64,000 bases of DNA from Streptantibioticus silvisoli (GCF_027947535.2 NZ_JAAGKO020000007.1:1-64000), one strand, 5' to 3'; positions 16,169 to 26,233 are shown, numbered from the stretch's first letter. Notes: generated from the sequence alone by a model not told the origin. Numbers and translations: made by a program.

Positions 16169-19100
16169 ATGCCGCGTGAGACCGTGGAACCGCTGGAGCG
16201 CGCCGAGGACGTGGGGAACGCCGAGGAGAGCGTCGAACGGCTGCTGCTGGAGAAGTACGAGCCGATAGCCGTCGTCGGCATGGGCCTGCGCTTCCCGGGG
16301 GGCTGCGACACCCCCGAGTCCTTCGAGGAGTTCCTGCGCGAGGGCCGGTCCGGCATCAGGCCGCTGCCGCAGGACCGCTGGGACGCACAGCGGTTCGTCC
16401 CGCAGGGGCCCGACGACAAGGGGCGTATCCGCACCTCGGGCGGCGGGTTCCTGGACCGGATCGACCTGTTCGACGCGCCGTTCTTCAACATCTCCCCCAA
16501 GGAGGCGCAGTACATCGACCCCCAGCAGCGGATGCTGCTGGAGACCGCGTGGCACGCGCTGGAGGACGCCAACATCGACCCGGCGCGGCTGCGGCGCGGC
16601 AACGGCGGTGTCTACGTCGGCGCCAGCTCCATCGACTACGCCCTGGAGCTGGACACCCTGCCGTACGAGGAGCTGGACGGGCACCTCGCCTCCGGCATCA
16701 CCCTCTTCCCGCTGTCGGGGCGGCTGTCGTACTTCCTGGGCTGGCGCGGTCCGAGCGTCAGTGTGGACACCGCCTGCTCCTCCTCGCTGTGCGCGCTGCA
16801 CATGGCGGTGCAGGGGCTGCGCCGCGGCGAGTGCGACATCGCGCTGGCCGGCGGCGTCAACGCGCTGCACAGCCCGCGGATCATGGTGATGTTCTCGCAC
16901 GGCCGGATGCTCGCCCCGGACGGGCTGTGCAAGACCTTCGACGACGCGGCCGACGGCTACGTTCGGGCCGAGGGCTGCGGGATGGTGGTGCTCAAGCGGC
17001 TGTCGGACGCCGAGCGGGACGGCGACACCGTGCTGGCCCTGGTGCGCGGCACCGCGATCGGGCAGGACGGCGACAGCGCGGGCCTGACGGTTCCCAACGG
17101 GCCGGCCCAGGAACTGACGATCCGCAGGGCGCTGGCCGCGAGCCGGCTGACGCCCGGCGACATCCAGTACGTGGAGGCGCACGGCACCGGTACGCCGCTG
17201 GGCGACCCGATCGAACTGGGCGCCATCAGCGACGTGTTCGCCCGGTCGCACACCCGGCAGCGTCCGGTGCTGGTCGGTTCGGTCAAGACCAACCTCGGGC
17301 ACATGGAGCCGGCCTCCGGGATCGTCGGGGTGATCAAGTCGGTGCTCCAGTTGCGCGGCGCCACCGTCTACCCGCACCTGAACCTCACCGTTCCCTCCAC
17401 CCGCATCCCCTGGGACAACCTGCCGGTCAGCGTGCCCACCCGGTGCGTGGCGTGGCCGGGCGAAGGGACGCGGCGGGCGGTGGTCAACAGCTTCGGCTTC
17501 GCCGGCACCATCGCGGCCGCCGTCCTGGAGCAGGCGCCGGACCGGCCGCTCGCCCCGGCGCCCGGCGAGGACCTGCCGGCGCTCGGCCTGTTCACCGTCT
17601 CCGGCAAGAACGAGCCGGCGCTGCGCGCGCAGATCGAGACCTACCGGCGTCATCTGGAGGAGCGTCCGAACGCCGACATCGCGCGGCTGTGCTACACCGC
17701 CAACGTCGGCCGCTCGCACTTCGCGCACCGGCTGGCCGGCCCGGTGACCGACCGCGCCTCGCTGCTGAGGCTGCTGGACGCCGGCCCGGCCGGGCTAAAG
17801 CCGGCCGCATCCCAGCCCCGCAAGACCGGTTTCCTCTTCAGCGGCCAGGGCAGCCAGTACGCCGGGATGGGCGCGGACCTCTACCGGGCGTTCCCGGTCT
17901 TCCGCGACCAGGTGGACGCGTGCGACCGGCTGTTCGCCGCGCACCTGCCGGTGTCGGTCAGGAGCCTGCTGCTGGCCGGCGACCGGCCGGGGGTCGCCGG
18001 CGGCGACCCGGTGGACCGCGCCCTGATCGACCGCACCGAGTACACCCAGCCCGCCCTGTTCACCCTGGAGTACGCCCTCGCGCGGCTGTGGATGTCGTGG
18101 GGGGTGCGGCCGAGCGTGCTGATCGGGCACAGCATCGGCGAGGTGACGGCGGCGGCGGTCGCCGGACTGTTCAGCCTGCAGGACGCGGTCACCCTGGTGG
18201 CGGTGCGCGGCCGGCTGATGCAGTCGGTGACCGAGCCCGGCGGCATGGTGGCGGTCGGCGCGCCGGCCGCCGAGGTGGAGCCGCTGATCGCGCGGTACCC
18301 GGGGCTGGCGCTGGCCGGGGTCAACGCGCCGGCGCAGTGCGTGGTCTCCGGAGCGCGCGAACCGCTGGAGAAGCTGGCCGCGCGGCTGCGGGAGGACGGT
18401 CTGCGGGCCGAACCGCTGGCCGTCTCGCACGCCTTCCACTCGCCGCTGATGGCGGAGGTGTTCGAGGAGTTCCGGGCGGCCATCGCGGACATCACGTTCC
18501 GGCAGCCGTCGATCGCGATGGTGTCGAACATCAGCGGCAAGGTGGCCCGGTTCGCGCAGATCGCCACCCCCGACTACTGGGTGCGGCACATCGGCGAACC
18601 GGTGCGGTTCCTCGACGGCATCCGGGCGGTCGCCCAGCGCGGCCGGCACGTCCTGGTCGAGGTGGGCCCCTCCAGCGCGCTGACCGCGCTGGCCCGCCAG
18701 TGCCTGCCGGTCGAGGACCACGTGTGGATCACCAGCCTGCGCCGCCGTGCCGCGGGCACGGGCGCCGGCACCGTGCTGCGCGGCCTCGCCGACCTGTACG
18801 GCGCCGGGCTCGCGGTGGACTGGCCGGGGGTGCACCGCGGCCGTGAGCTGCGCACCGTGCCGCTGCCCGGCTACGCCTTCCAGCGCCGCCGGCACTGGCT
18901 GCCGTCCACCGCGACGGCCGGCGGCGGCACCGGTTCCGGGCCGGCCGTCCACCCGCTGCTGGGCCGCGAGACGACCGCCGCCGCCGGGCCCGACGCGGGT
19001 ACGGCGCCCGCGTCGGCGACCCGCGAGTTCGTCACCGAGCTGACCTGCGGCTCGCCCGCCTGGCCGGCCGGGGTGACGGGCCCGGACGGCGTGCCGGTGC

Positions 19101-21931
19101 TGCCCGCCGCCGCGTACGTGGAACTGCTGCTGGCGCTGGCCGACGCGCTCGACGGCCACACCCGCGCCGGGCTGCGGGACCTGGCCCTGAAGGCGCCGCT
19201 GGCCGGCGCGGCGGGCACCGGTGCCGTGCTGCGCACCCGGGTCACCCCGGGCCCCGGCGGCACCGCGGCGGTGCAGGTGGTCAGCACCGACCCGGGCGAT
19301 CCGGCGACCGAACGGCTGCACGCCACCGCCGTGCTGGAGCGGGGCGTCCCGGCGCCGGGGCACGACGGGCCGGACACCGCCCCCGGTCTGCTCGCGCTCG
19401 CCATGTACCCGCCGGCCGCCGAGGACCGGGCCGACGGCGCCGACGTCCACACCGACCTGGCCTCGGTGGGCCGGGAGCCGGCGGCCCCGCGCGGCGTCAT
19501 CTGCGTCGTGCGGCACGCCGGGGACGCGGTGACGGCCGAGGTCACCTGCCGCCCGGCCTCCGCCGTCGAACTGCTGCCGCCGGACGTGCTGGACAGCGCG
19601 CTGCGGGCGGTCGCGGTGCTGGAACCCGGCGGCCCGGCGCTGACCGCGGTGCGGTTCGGGCGGGTGCGGCTGCTGAAGAAGCCGCGCGGCGCCGTGCTGC
19701 GGGTCGCCGCCCGCACCCGGCCCGCCGGGCGGGGCGGCCGGTACGCGGACGTGCTGCTGGTCGAGGACGGCGTGCCGGTGGCGGAGCTGACCGGCGTCGA
19801 GCTGGCGCCGCCGGCCTACGACGGGTCGGCGTTCCTGCACCGGGTCGGCTGGCTGCGGCGCGACCTGCCGGCCGGGCGGGACGAGCGCGAGCACGTGCTG
19901 CTGGCGGTGTCCGGCGGGGACCGGTTCGCCGGGGCGGCGGGCGAACGGCTGGCGGCCGACGGCGTCCGGGTCGTCGCGCTGGCCGGGCCGGACCTGCTGC
20001 CCGCCGCGCTGGCCGACACCGCGGCGACCGACGTGTGCTGGTGCTGGACCTGCCCCGACGGCCCGATGTCGGCCGCGGGACTGCGCGCGGAGTTCGAGCT
20101 CAACTTCCGTGAACTGCTCGCGGTGATCGCCGCGTTGACGGCCGCCGACGCGGCCCGGCCGCCCCGGTTGTGGGTGGTCTCCGAGGGCGCGCAGCAGGTG
20201 CCGGGCGACCGGTCGCGGGCCGGCGGGCGGATCGCCGCCGCCGCGCTGTCGGGCTTCGTGCACTCCCTGCTGAACGAACAGCCCACCGTACGGGCCACGC
20301 TGGTGGACCTGGCAGCCGGCACCGACGCCGCCGTGCTGGCCGCCGAGCTGCGGGCCCCGGACACCGGTGAGTACCAGATCGCCCACCGCGGCGGCCTGCG
20401 CTACGTCCGCCGGGTGCTGGCGGGCTCGGCCGTACCGCCCGGGCCCGGCGGCTTCGAGGTGCGCACCGGCGAGGACGTGCCCGTCGCGGCCGACGACGCG
20501 CCGCCCGCCGGCGGCCAGGTGCGCGTCCGGGTCGAGGTCGCGCGGCTCACGGCCGGCGAGCCGGGACCGGTGCGCGGCTCGCAGGCGCTCGGCACCGTCG
20601 AGGCCGCCGGCCCGGACCAGGCGTACCGGGTGGGCGAGCGCGTGCGGGTGACCGGGCCGGGCACGTTGCGCTCGACGGTCACCGTCGCGGCCTCGGCGCT
20701 GGCCCCGGCGGCGCCGCGAGAGTTCCTCGCGGCGGACCGCGACACCTACGGCCTCGACGAGCTGGACGAGGCGCTGGAACGGCTGGCCGACCGGCCGGCG
20801 GTGGCGGTGCGGCTGCCCGCCGGCCCCGCGCCCGCTCGGCCCGTGCCGGTACGTGCGGACCGCGCCTACCTGGTCAGCGGTGGGCTCGGCGGGCTGGGGC
20901 TGGTCACCGCCGGCAAGCTCGCCGACCTCGGCGCCCGGCACCTGGTGCTGCTGGGCCGCAGCGGCCGGCCGGCCGACGACGCCGCCGCGCAGGCGCTGGC
21001 CGCCTTGTCGCGGCGGGCGCGGGTGACCGTGCTGCGGGCCGACGTCGCCTCGGCCGACGACATGGCGCGGGTCGCCGATCGGCTGCGCGCGCAGCCGGTG
21101 CCCGTCGGCGGCATCGTGCACGCGGCGGGCACCGACGGCACCGGCCTGATCGCCGACCTGACGTGGCAGGACATCGACGCCCAGCTCGGCGCCCAGGCGT
21201 ACGGCGGCTGGCTGCTGCACGAACTGAGCCTGGACATGCCCGAGTTGGACTTCTTCGTGGTCCACTCCTCGTTGTCGGCGGTCATCGGCGGCGCCACCCA
21301 GGCGCACTACGCGGCCGCCTTCGCGTTCCTCGACGCGCTCATGGCCTGGCGCCGCGGTCTGGGCCTGCCGGGCCTGTCGGTGAACTGGGGCGCCTGGGGC
21401 CGGGTCGGGATGTCCGCGCGGCTGGGGGAGGACCTCGGCCGGGAGCTGCGGCGCAGCGGTATCCGGCTGTTCTCCCCGGTGCGGGCCCTGCGGGAGCTGA
21501 CCGCGCTGCTGTGCGCGCCGGGCGGCGAGCAGTGGATCGGCGGCGAGCTGGACTGGGCCGCGCTCGCGCCGAAGCTGCTGGACAACGCCCTGTACTCCCG
21601 CGTCGTGCGGCACCGCGACGAGGACGCCGGGCCCCGGTACGACGTGGTGGCCCTGCTGGCGAAGCCGGACGCCGAGCGGCTCGCCGAGATCGGCGCGCTG
21701 GTGCTGGCCGGGGTGGCGACCGCGCTGCACGAGGAGGACCCCGGGCGACTGGACCTCGACACCCCGTTCGTGGGCCTCGGCCTCGACTCGCTGATGGCCC
21801 TGGAACTCAGGTCCGGCCTGGAGGCGCTGCTGCGGGTGCCGCTGCCGGCCGGCCTCACCTTCGACCACCCCTCGCCGCAGCACGTGGCGGAATTCATCGA
21901 CGCGCGGCTCACCGCGGCGCGCGGCGCCTGA
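16169..21931 (+). CDS. Single-module type I PKS, KS-AT-(DH)-(ER)-(KR)-ACP with decayed reductive loop
   Basis: A 1920-residue PKS. The KS (about 33-455) has Cys203 in DTACSSSL, and His in EAHGTGTPLG and KTNLGHMEP, so it should be active. The AT (about 550-850) has GHSIGE and HAFHSPL, indicating malonyl-CoA. The DH region (from about 928) reads SPAWPAGVTGPDGVPVLP where the catalytic His should be, so it looks dead. Only short ER-like fragments remain (about 1470-1510) with no NADPH loop. The KR (from about 1560) keeps GGLGGLG, Ser and Tyr (AHYAAAF) but lacks the catalytic Lys and Asn positions. The ACP serine (GLDSL) is near 1873. No thioesterase domain is fused. I infer one malonyl extension that leaves a beta-keto group. 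AGGAG precedes the ATG. Confidence 0.93.
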   Translation: MPRETVEPLERAEDVGNAEESVERLLLEKYEPIAVVGMGLRFPGGCDTPESFEEFLREGRSGIRPLPQDRWDAQRFVPQGPDDKGRIRTSGGGFLDRIDLFDAPFFNISPKEAQYIDPQQRMLLETAWHALEDANIDPARLRRGNGGVYVGASSIDYALELDTLPYEELDGHLASGITLFPLSGRLSYFLGWRGPSVSVDTACSSSLCALHMAVQGLRRGECDIALAGGVNALHSPRIMVMFSHGRMLAPDGLCKTFDDAADGYVRAEGCGMVVLKRLSDAERDGDTVLALVRGTAIGQDGDSAGLTVPNGPAQELTIRRALAASRLTPGDIQYVEAHGTGTPLGDPIELGAISDVFARSHTRQRPVLVGSVKTNLGHMEPASGIVGVIKSVLQLRGATVYPHLNLTVPSTRIPWDNLPVSVPTRCVAWPGEGTRRAVVNSFGFAGTIAAAVLEQAPDRPLAPAPGEDLPALGLFTVSGKNEPALRAQIETYRRHLEERPNADIARLCYTANVGRSHFAHRLAGPVTDRASLLRLLDAGPAGLKPAASQPRKTGFLFSGQGSQYAGMGADLYRAFPVFRDQVDACDRLFAAHLPVSVRSLLLAGDRPGVAGGDPVDRALIDRTEYTQPALFTLEYALARLWMSWGVRPSVLIGHSIGEVTAAAVAGLFSLQDAVTLVAVRGRLMQSVTEPGGMVAVGAPAAEVEPLIARYPGLALAGVNAPAQCVVSGAREPLEKLAARLREDGLRAEPLAVSHAFHSPLMAEVFEEFRAAIADITFRQPSIAMVSNISGKVARFAQIATPDYWVRHIGEPVRFLDGIRAVAQRGRHVLVEVGPSSALTALARQCLPVEDHVWITSLRRRAAGTGAGTVLRGLADLYGAGLAVDWPGVHRGRELRTVPLPGYAFQRRRHWLPSTATAGGGTGSGPAVHPLLGRETTAAAGPDAGTAPASATREFVTELTCGSPAWPAGVTGPDGVPVLPAAAYVELLLALADALDGHTRAGLRDLALKAPLAGAAGTGAVLRTRVTPGPGGTAAVQVVSTDPGDPATERLHATAVLERGVPAPGHDGPDTAPGLLALAMYPPAAEDRADGADVHTDLASVGREPAAPRGVICVVRHAGDAVTAEVTCRPASAVELLPPDVLDSALRAVAVLEPGGPALTAVRFGRVRLLKKPRGAVLRVAARTRPAGRGGRYADVLLVEDGVPVAELTGVELAPPAYDGSAFLHRVGWLRRDLPAGRDEREHVLLAVSGGDRFAGAAGERLAADGVRVVALAGPDLLPAALADTAATDVCWCWTCPDGPMSAAGLRAEFELNFRELLAVIAALTAADAARPPRLWVVSEGAQQVPGDRSRAGGRIAAAALSGFVHSLLNEQPTVRATLVDLAAGTDAAVLAAELRAPDTGEYQIAHRGGLRYVRRVLAGSAVPPGPGGFEVRTGEDVPVAADDAPPAGGQVRVRVEVARLTAGEPGPVRGSQALGTVEAAGPDQAYRVGERVRVTGPGTLRSTVTVAASALAPAAPREFLAADRDTYGLDELDEALERLADRPAVAVRLPAGPAPARPVPVRADRAYLVSGGLGGLGLVTAGKLADLGARHLVLLGRSGRPADDAAAQALAALSRRARVTVLRADVASADDMARVADRLRAQPVPVGGIVHAAGTDGTGLIADLTWQDIDAQLGAQAYGGWLLHELSLDMPELDFFVVHSSLSAVIGGATQAHYAAAFAFLDALMAWRRGLGLPGLSVNWGAWGRVGMSARLGEDLGRELRRSGIRLFSPVRALRELTALLCAPGGEQWIGGELDWAALAPKLLDNALYSRVVRHRDEDAGPRYDVVALLAKPDAERLAEIGALVLAGVATALHEEDPGRLDLDTPFVGLGLDSLMALELRSGLEALLRVPLPAGLTFDHPSPQHVAEFIDARLTAARGA

Positions 21932-21947
21932 GACCCCGGGAGACATC

Positions 21948-23528
21948 GTGGAAGCACCCCGTCACTGGACGCTGCCGGCCACCTCGGCCGCCCGCGCCGC
22001 CGACCGTCCGGACCACACCGCGATCATCTGCGAGGACCGCCGCACGAGTTACGCGCGACTGCACCTCGACACCGACCGGGCCGCGCACGCCCTGCGCGCC
22101 GCGGGCGTGCGCCCGGGCGCCCGGGTGGCGTTCCTGGGCCGCGAGTCGGAGTACTTCTACCTGGCGATCCTGGCCTGCGCCAAGGCCGGCGCGGTGCTGA
22201 TCCCGGTCAACTGGCGGCTGACGGCCGCCGAGGTCGACCACATCCTGGGCGACTCCAACGCCGAACTCCTCTTCGTCGAGACCGAGTTCCGCCCGGTCGT
22301 CGAACGCGTCGCCCCGGGGCTGCCGGACCTGCGGCACGTGGTGACCGTCGACCGGCCCGGCGATCCGGACCCGGGTGCCGGGATGCGCGCGTGGTGGGCC
22401 GGTGCGCCCGACACCGAACCGCTCGGCCCGGCGGCCCGGCCGGACGACGCCGTGGTGCAGATCTACACCAGCGGTACGACCGGCCGGCCCAAGGGCGTGG
22501 TCCTGGCGCACCGCAGCTTCTTCACCCTGCCGGCCGCCTCCCGCGACAGCGGGGTGGACTGGATCGACTGGCGGCCCGACGACATCAGCCTGATCTCGCT
22601 GCCGGGGTTCGGCATCGCCGGGCTCGCCTGGTTCATGCACGGCATCAACGCCGGTGCCACCAACGTCGTCATGCGCACCTACATCGCCCAGGAGGCGGTC
22701 CGGCTGACCGCGCAGCTGGGGGTGACCACGACCTACGCGGCGCCCGCGCAGTTGCAGATGATGCTGGAGGAGCACGGCGTGACGAAGGCGACCTTCGCCT
22801 CGCTGCGCAAGGTCGCCTACGGCGGCGCGCCGATCTCCGAATCGCTGCTGGCCCGCTGCATCGAGGTGCTGGGCTGCGACCTGGCGCAGATCTACGCCAG
22901 CACCGAGACCGGCACGGTCGTGGTCTGCCTGCCGCCGGCCGACCACGTGGTGGGCGGTCCCCGGCTGCGGGCGGCCGGCAGGGCATGCCCCGGCACCGGG
23001 GTGAAGGTGGTCGACGAAGCCCGCCGGCCGGTGCCGGCGGGCACCATCGGCCAGGTCTGCGTGCGTACCCCGGCGCGGATGCTCGGCTACTGGCACCTTC
23101 CCGAGGCGACCGCGGGCGCTATCGACGGCGACTGGCTGCTGATGGGCGACGTCGGCTACCTGGACGACGACGGGTACCTCTACCTGTGCGACCGGATCAG
23201 CGACACCATCGTGGTGGCCGGGCAGAACGTCTACCCGGCGGAGGTGGAGCGGGTGCTCGCCGAGCACCCGGCCGTGGCGGACTCCGCCGTGGTGGGGCTG
23301 CCCCACCAGGACTGGGGCGAGGCGGTGCACGCCTGCGTCACCTTCCGCCCCGGCACCCGGGCCACCCCGCGCGAACTGCTGCTCTTCCTGCGCGGGCAGG
23401 TGGCCGGCTACAAGATCCCGGTCGCCTTCCACGCGGTGGACGAACTCGCCCGCAACCCCGCGGGAAAGATCCTGCGCCGCGAGGTGCGGCAGCGGCTGCG
23501 CGCGGCGACCGCCGACCCGGTCCGCTGA
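21948..23528 (+). CDS. Acyl-CoA/acyl-ACP synthetase (AMP-forming)
   Basis: A 526-residue ANL-superfamily ligase that activates a carboxylic acid as acyl-adenylate and transfers it to CoA or a carrier. Core motifs are IYTSGTTGRPKGVVLAH (about 178), IYASTETG (about 320), GDVGYLDDDGYLYLCDRISD (about 398) and the C-terminal catalytic Lys in RNPAGKILRRE. The insertion typical of FAAL-type ligases is not obvious, so CoA or an ACP is possible. It starts 16 bp after the PKS stop with GGGAGA before the GTG, so the two are co-transcribed. It may load a fatty or short branched acid onto the ACP at 15732 or the PKS. Confidence 0.9.
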   Translation: MEAPRHWTLPATSAARAADRPDHTAIICEDRRTSYARLHLDTDRAAHALRAAGVRPGARVAFLGRESEYFYLAILACAKAGAVLIPVNWRLTAAEVDHILGDSNAELLFVETEFRPVVERVAPGLPDLRHVVTVDRPGDPDPGAGMRAWWAGAPDTEPLGPAARPDDAVVQIYTSGTTGRPKGVVLAHRSFFTLPAASRDSGVDWIDWRPDDISLISLPGFGIAGLAWFMHGINAGATNVVMRTYIAQEAVRLTAQLGVTTTYAAPAQLQMMLEEHGVTKATFASLRKVAYGGAPISESLLARCIEVLGCDLAQIYASTETGTVVVCLPPADHVVGGPRLRAAGRACPGTGVKVVDEARRPVPAGTIGQVCVRTPARMLGYWHLPEATAGAIDGDWLLMGDVGYLDDDGYLYLCDRISDTIVVAGQNVYPAEVERVLAEHPAVADSAVVGLPHQDWGEAVHACVTFRPGTRATPRELLLFLRGQVAGYKIPVAFHAVDELARNPAGKILRREVRQRLRAATADPVR

Positions 23529-23602
23529 CCCCCGCTCCACCGCACGTCCGGCCCCCCGCAGGGCGTGCCCTCCCCTCCGCAGTCACACCCCACAGGACGA
23601 AG

Positions 23603-24580
23603 GTGAGCCCGGTGACCACCCGCGTCGGCGTTCTGCTGCCGACCAGAGAACAGGCCATGACCGGCGACTTCGGCGCCAGCCCGCTGCTGGAGTTCGCCCG
23701 GCGTGCCGAGGACCTCGGCTTCGACTCGCTGTGGACCGGTGATTCCCTCACCGCGCGTCCGCGGCTCGACCCCCTGGTGGTGCTGGCCGCGGCCGGCGCC
23801 GCCACCAGCCGGATCACGCTGGGCACCGCCGCGTTGACCCCGGCCCTGCGCCACCCGCTGATCGGCGCCAACATGGTCGCCGGCCTGGACCACGTGTGCG
23901 GCTCCCGGCTGGTCCTCGGCCTCGGTTCCGGCTTCCCGCTGCCGGAGACGCAGGAGGAGTTCGCCGCGGTCGGTGCCCCGTTCACCGCCCGCGCGGCCCG
24001 GCTGGACGAGAACGCCGCGCTGTGGCGCACCGCGTGGAACGCCGCACGGCCGGACCGGCCGACCGCCTTCAAGGGCCGCTACTGGCAGGCCGAGGGCCTG
24101 GACCGGCTGCCCCCGCCGCACCGGCCGGGCGGTCCGCCGCTGTGGCTGGCCGGCAGCGACACCCCCAGGGTGCTGGCCCGGGTCGCCCGGCACTACGACG
24201 GCTGGCTGCCGTTCCTGCCGACGGCCGAGGCGTACGGCACCGCCTGGCGCGAGATCGGCCGGCTCGCCGCACGGGAGGGCCGGCCGGCCGGCGCGATCAC
24301 CCCCGCGCTGTACGCGACCGTCACCCTCGGCGCCGACCGGGAGAGCGCCCGGCAGGAGCTGGAGCACTACATCGAGCACTACTACGGCCGGCCGCTGGAC
24401 TTCATGGCCACCATCCAGGCGTACGCCTGGGGGGACGCCGAGGAGGTCGCGCGGTGGCTGGCCGGGTACGTGCGGGCCGGTGCCCGGCACATCGTGCTGC
24501 GCGTCGGCTCGCTCACCCCGCTGCCGCACCTTCAGCAGATCGCCGAGGCCATCGTGCCGGCGCTGCGCCGACTGCCCTGA
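23603..24580 (+). CDS. Luciferase-like (LLM class) flavin/F420 oxidoreductase
   Basis: A 325-residue TIM-barrel protein of the luciferase-like monooxygenase superfamily, seen in VGVLLPTREQA, LEFARRAEDLGFDSLWTGDS, GSRLVLGLGSGFPLPETQEE and the PLWLAGSDTPRVLARVARHYDGW segment. Members use reduced FMN or F420 for hydroxylation, oxidation or reduction. The start GTG 23603 has AGGA five bases before it; GTG 23612 is the alternative. It follows the ligase by 74 bp. N-hydroxylation or a redox step on the chain are both possible and the sequence does not decide. The flavin reductase at 3804 could support it if it is FMN-dependent. Confidence 0.85.
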   Translation: MSPVTTRVGVLLPTREQAMTGDFGASPLLEFARRAEDLGFDSLWTGDSLTARPRLDPLVVLAAAGAATSRITLGTAALTPALRHPLIGANMVAGLDHVCGSRLVLGLGSGFPLPETQEEFAAVGAPFTARAARLDENAALWRTAWNAARPDRPTAFKGRYWQAEGLDRLPPPHRPGGPPLWLAGSDTPRVLARVARHYDGWLPFLPTAEAYGTAWREIGRLAAREGRPAGAITPALYATVTLGADRESARQELEHYIEHYYGRPLDFMATIQAYAWGDAEEVARWLAGYVRAGARHIVLRVGSLTPLPHLQQIAEAIVPALRRLP

Positions 24581-24600
24581 TCCCAACGGAGGTACACCCA

Positions 24601-25388
24601 TGAGCGAGACCGTCATCACCACGATGGCGACGGCCGGCCGGTGGTTCCAGCCCGCCGAGGTGGAACCGGAGGCGCGCATCCGGCTGTTCCTGTTCCCGCA
24701 CGCGGGCAGCGGCGCCATCATCTACCGCGACTGGGGCGGGCTGCTGCCGGCGGACGTCGGCATGCAGGCCCTCACCCTGCCGGGCCGTCAGGAGCGGTCG
24801 GCCGAGGCACCCTTCACCGACTGGGAGCCGCTGCTCGACGCGCTGTACGACGCGGTCTGCGCCGAACTGGACGACCGGCCGTTCGCGTTCTTCGGCCACT
24901 GCCTGGGCGCCCAGCTCGCCTACCACCTGACCGTCCGGCTGAAGGAGGAGGGCATCGCCGGCCCGGTGCTGCTCGGGGTCTCCGGCTGGGCCCCGGAGGG
25001 CTTCTTCAACCCCTCGGAGAAGGACGTGGACATGCCGGACGAGGAACTCATCGACTGGATGAAGCGGCTCGGCTCCTTCCCGGCGGAGATCTACGACAAC
25101 CCCGAGGTGCTGGCGATGGTGATCCCGGCGCTCCGCTCCGACCTGGCGGTCTGCTCCCGGCGTGTCGAGCGGACCAGCGCGGTGGACTGCCCGCTGGTCA
25201 GCTACGGCGGCCGCGACGACGCCCTGATGGAGGAGGCCGGCGCCTTCACCTCCTGGGAGCCGGTCAGCCCCCGCTACCTGGGCCACAGCGAATTCGCCGG
25301 CGGGCACTTCTACATCGACCATCACGCGCTGGCCGTGACCTCGGACTTCGCCCGCCACCTGGAGCGCGAGGCGCCGGCCGGCCGCTGA
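24601..25388 (+). CDS. Type II thioesterase with Cys nucleophile
   Basis: A 262-residue external thioesterase of the alpha/beta-hydrolase type that accompanies PKS and NRPS assembly lines and releases chains or edits mis-primed carriers. Family landmarks are LFLFPHAGSGAIIYRDW, LPGRQER and the C-terminal His in GGHFYID. The nucleophile elbow reads FFGHCLGAQ, so the usual serine is a cysteine (codon TGC). Cys thioesterases are uncommon and in some pathways are linked to product release with unusual chemistry. Since the PKS has no TE domain, this may be its release enzyme. The ATG follows GGAGG by seven bases. Confidence 0.9.
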
Positions 25389-25397
25389 GCGGCGCCG

Positions 25398-25414
25398 CTT
25401 ACCTCAGCGGTAAT
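25398..25414. promoter_or_regulatory. Operator-like palindrome, copy 2, at the TetR gene
   Basis: TTACC and GGTAA arms around TCAGC, identical over 20 bases (from 25399) to copy 1. One outer base of the left half (C25398) breaks the longer symmetry. It lies about 35 bp before the TetR start, the usual place for autorepression. Confidence 0.78.
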
Positions 25415-25448
25415 CGACGCGCGCCGCCCGCCCGGACATGCTGCCGCT

Positions 25449-26135
25449 ATGACAGACCAGCTGACCGACGACATCCGTACCCGCATCACCCGCCAGGCCG
25501 TCCGCCGGCTGGCCGGACGGCGTTCGGTCGACCTCGACCTCGCCGCCGTGTCGGCGGCGGCCGGCACCGACCCCGAGCGCGCCAGGGAGAGCTTCCCCGG
25601 CACGTGGGACCTGCTGACCGCACTCGTACTGGACGCCTACAACGCCATGAGCGACAGCGCCGAGGCGGCGGCCGCCCGGGCCCGCGCCGAGGACGCCTCC
25701 CCGGTCGGCCGCTGGACGGCGATCTGCCTGGGGGTGCGCGGCTGGGCGCTGGCGCACCCCGACGAGTACGCCCTGATCTGGGGGCAGCCGGTGCCCGGGT
25801 ACAGCGCGCCGCCGGAGACCATGGCGGCGGGCGCCCGGACCGTGCTCGCCCTGCTCGACGTCCTGCGGGACGCCCACGCGAGCGGCACGGCGGTACGACT
25901 CGACGACGCACCGCTGCCGGACGGCATGCGGGCCAACGTCTCGGCGCTGTCCGACGGCCTGCTCAAGGGGCTGCCGGATCCGGTCATCGCCCGGATGCTG
26001 GTCGCCTGGACCCAGTTGCACGGCATGGTCGCCTTCGAGGTCTACGGCCACATCGCGGGCGTCGCCGCCGACCCCGCCGCGTTCTTCTCCTACGCGGCGG
26101 CGGCGATGGGGACGTACGTGGGCCTGCCGGGCTGA
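25449..26135 (+). CDS. TetR/AcrR-family regulator with WHG-type C-terminal domain
   Basis: A 228-residue TetR-type repressor: a divergent N-terminal helix-turn-helix (ITRQAVRRLAGRRSVDLDLAAVSAAAGT) and a C-terminal domain ending VAWTQLHGMVAFEVYGHIAG, a form of the conserved WHG motif of one TetR subgroup. No ribosome-binding site is seen before the ATG, so a leaderless mRNA is likely. Copies of the same palindrome before this gene, before the NTF2-like gene and before the exporter suggest that it represses all three and is released by a cluster product or intermediate. The regulon is inferred from the shared sites. Confidence 0.85.
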   Translation: MTDQLTDDIRTRITRQAVRRLAGRRSVDLDLAAVSAAAGTDPERARESFPGTWDLLTALVLDAYNAMSDSAEAAAARARAEDASPVGRWTAICLGVRGWALAHPDEYALIWGQPVPGYSAPPETMAAGARTVLALLDVLRDAHASGTAVRLDDAPLPDGMRANVSALSDGLLKGLPDPVIARMLVAWTQLHGMVAFEVYGHIAGVAADPAAFFSYAAAAMGTYVGLPG

Positions 26136-26233
26136 CCGCCCGGGGGGGCCGCCGGCCGGGCCGGGCTTCGGGGCGTGAGCGGTACGTGATCCGCACGGTG
26201 CACCACCACCCGTCACCCGAAGGAGTGTTTCGC

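Noticed and set aside
17795-21946. 1383-codon open frame on the minus strand
   Set aside because: It is a mirror frame of the PKS gene; the peptide is Arg/Gly/Gln-rich without any domain, and the plus-strand PKS has complete KS, AT and ACP motifs.
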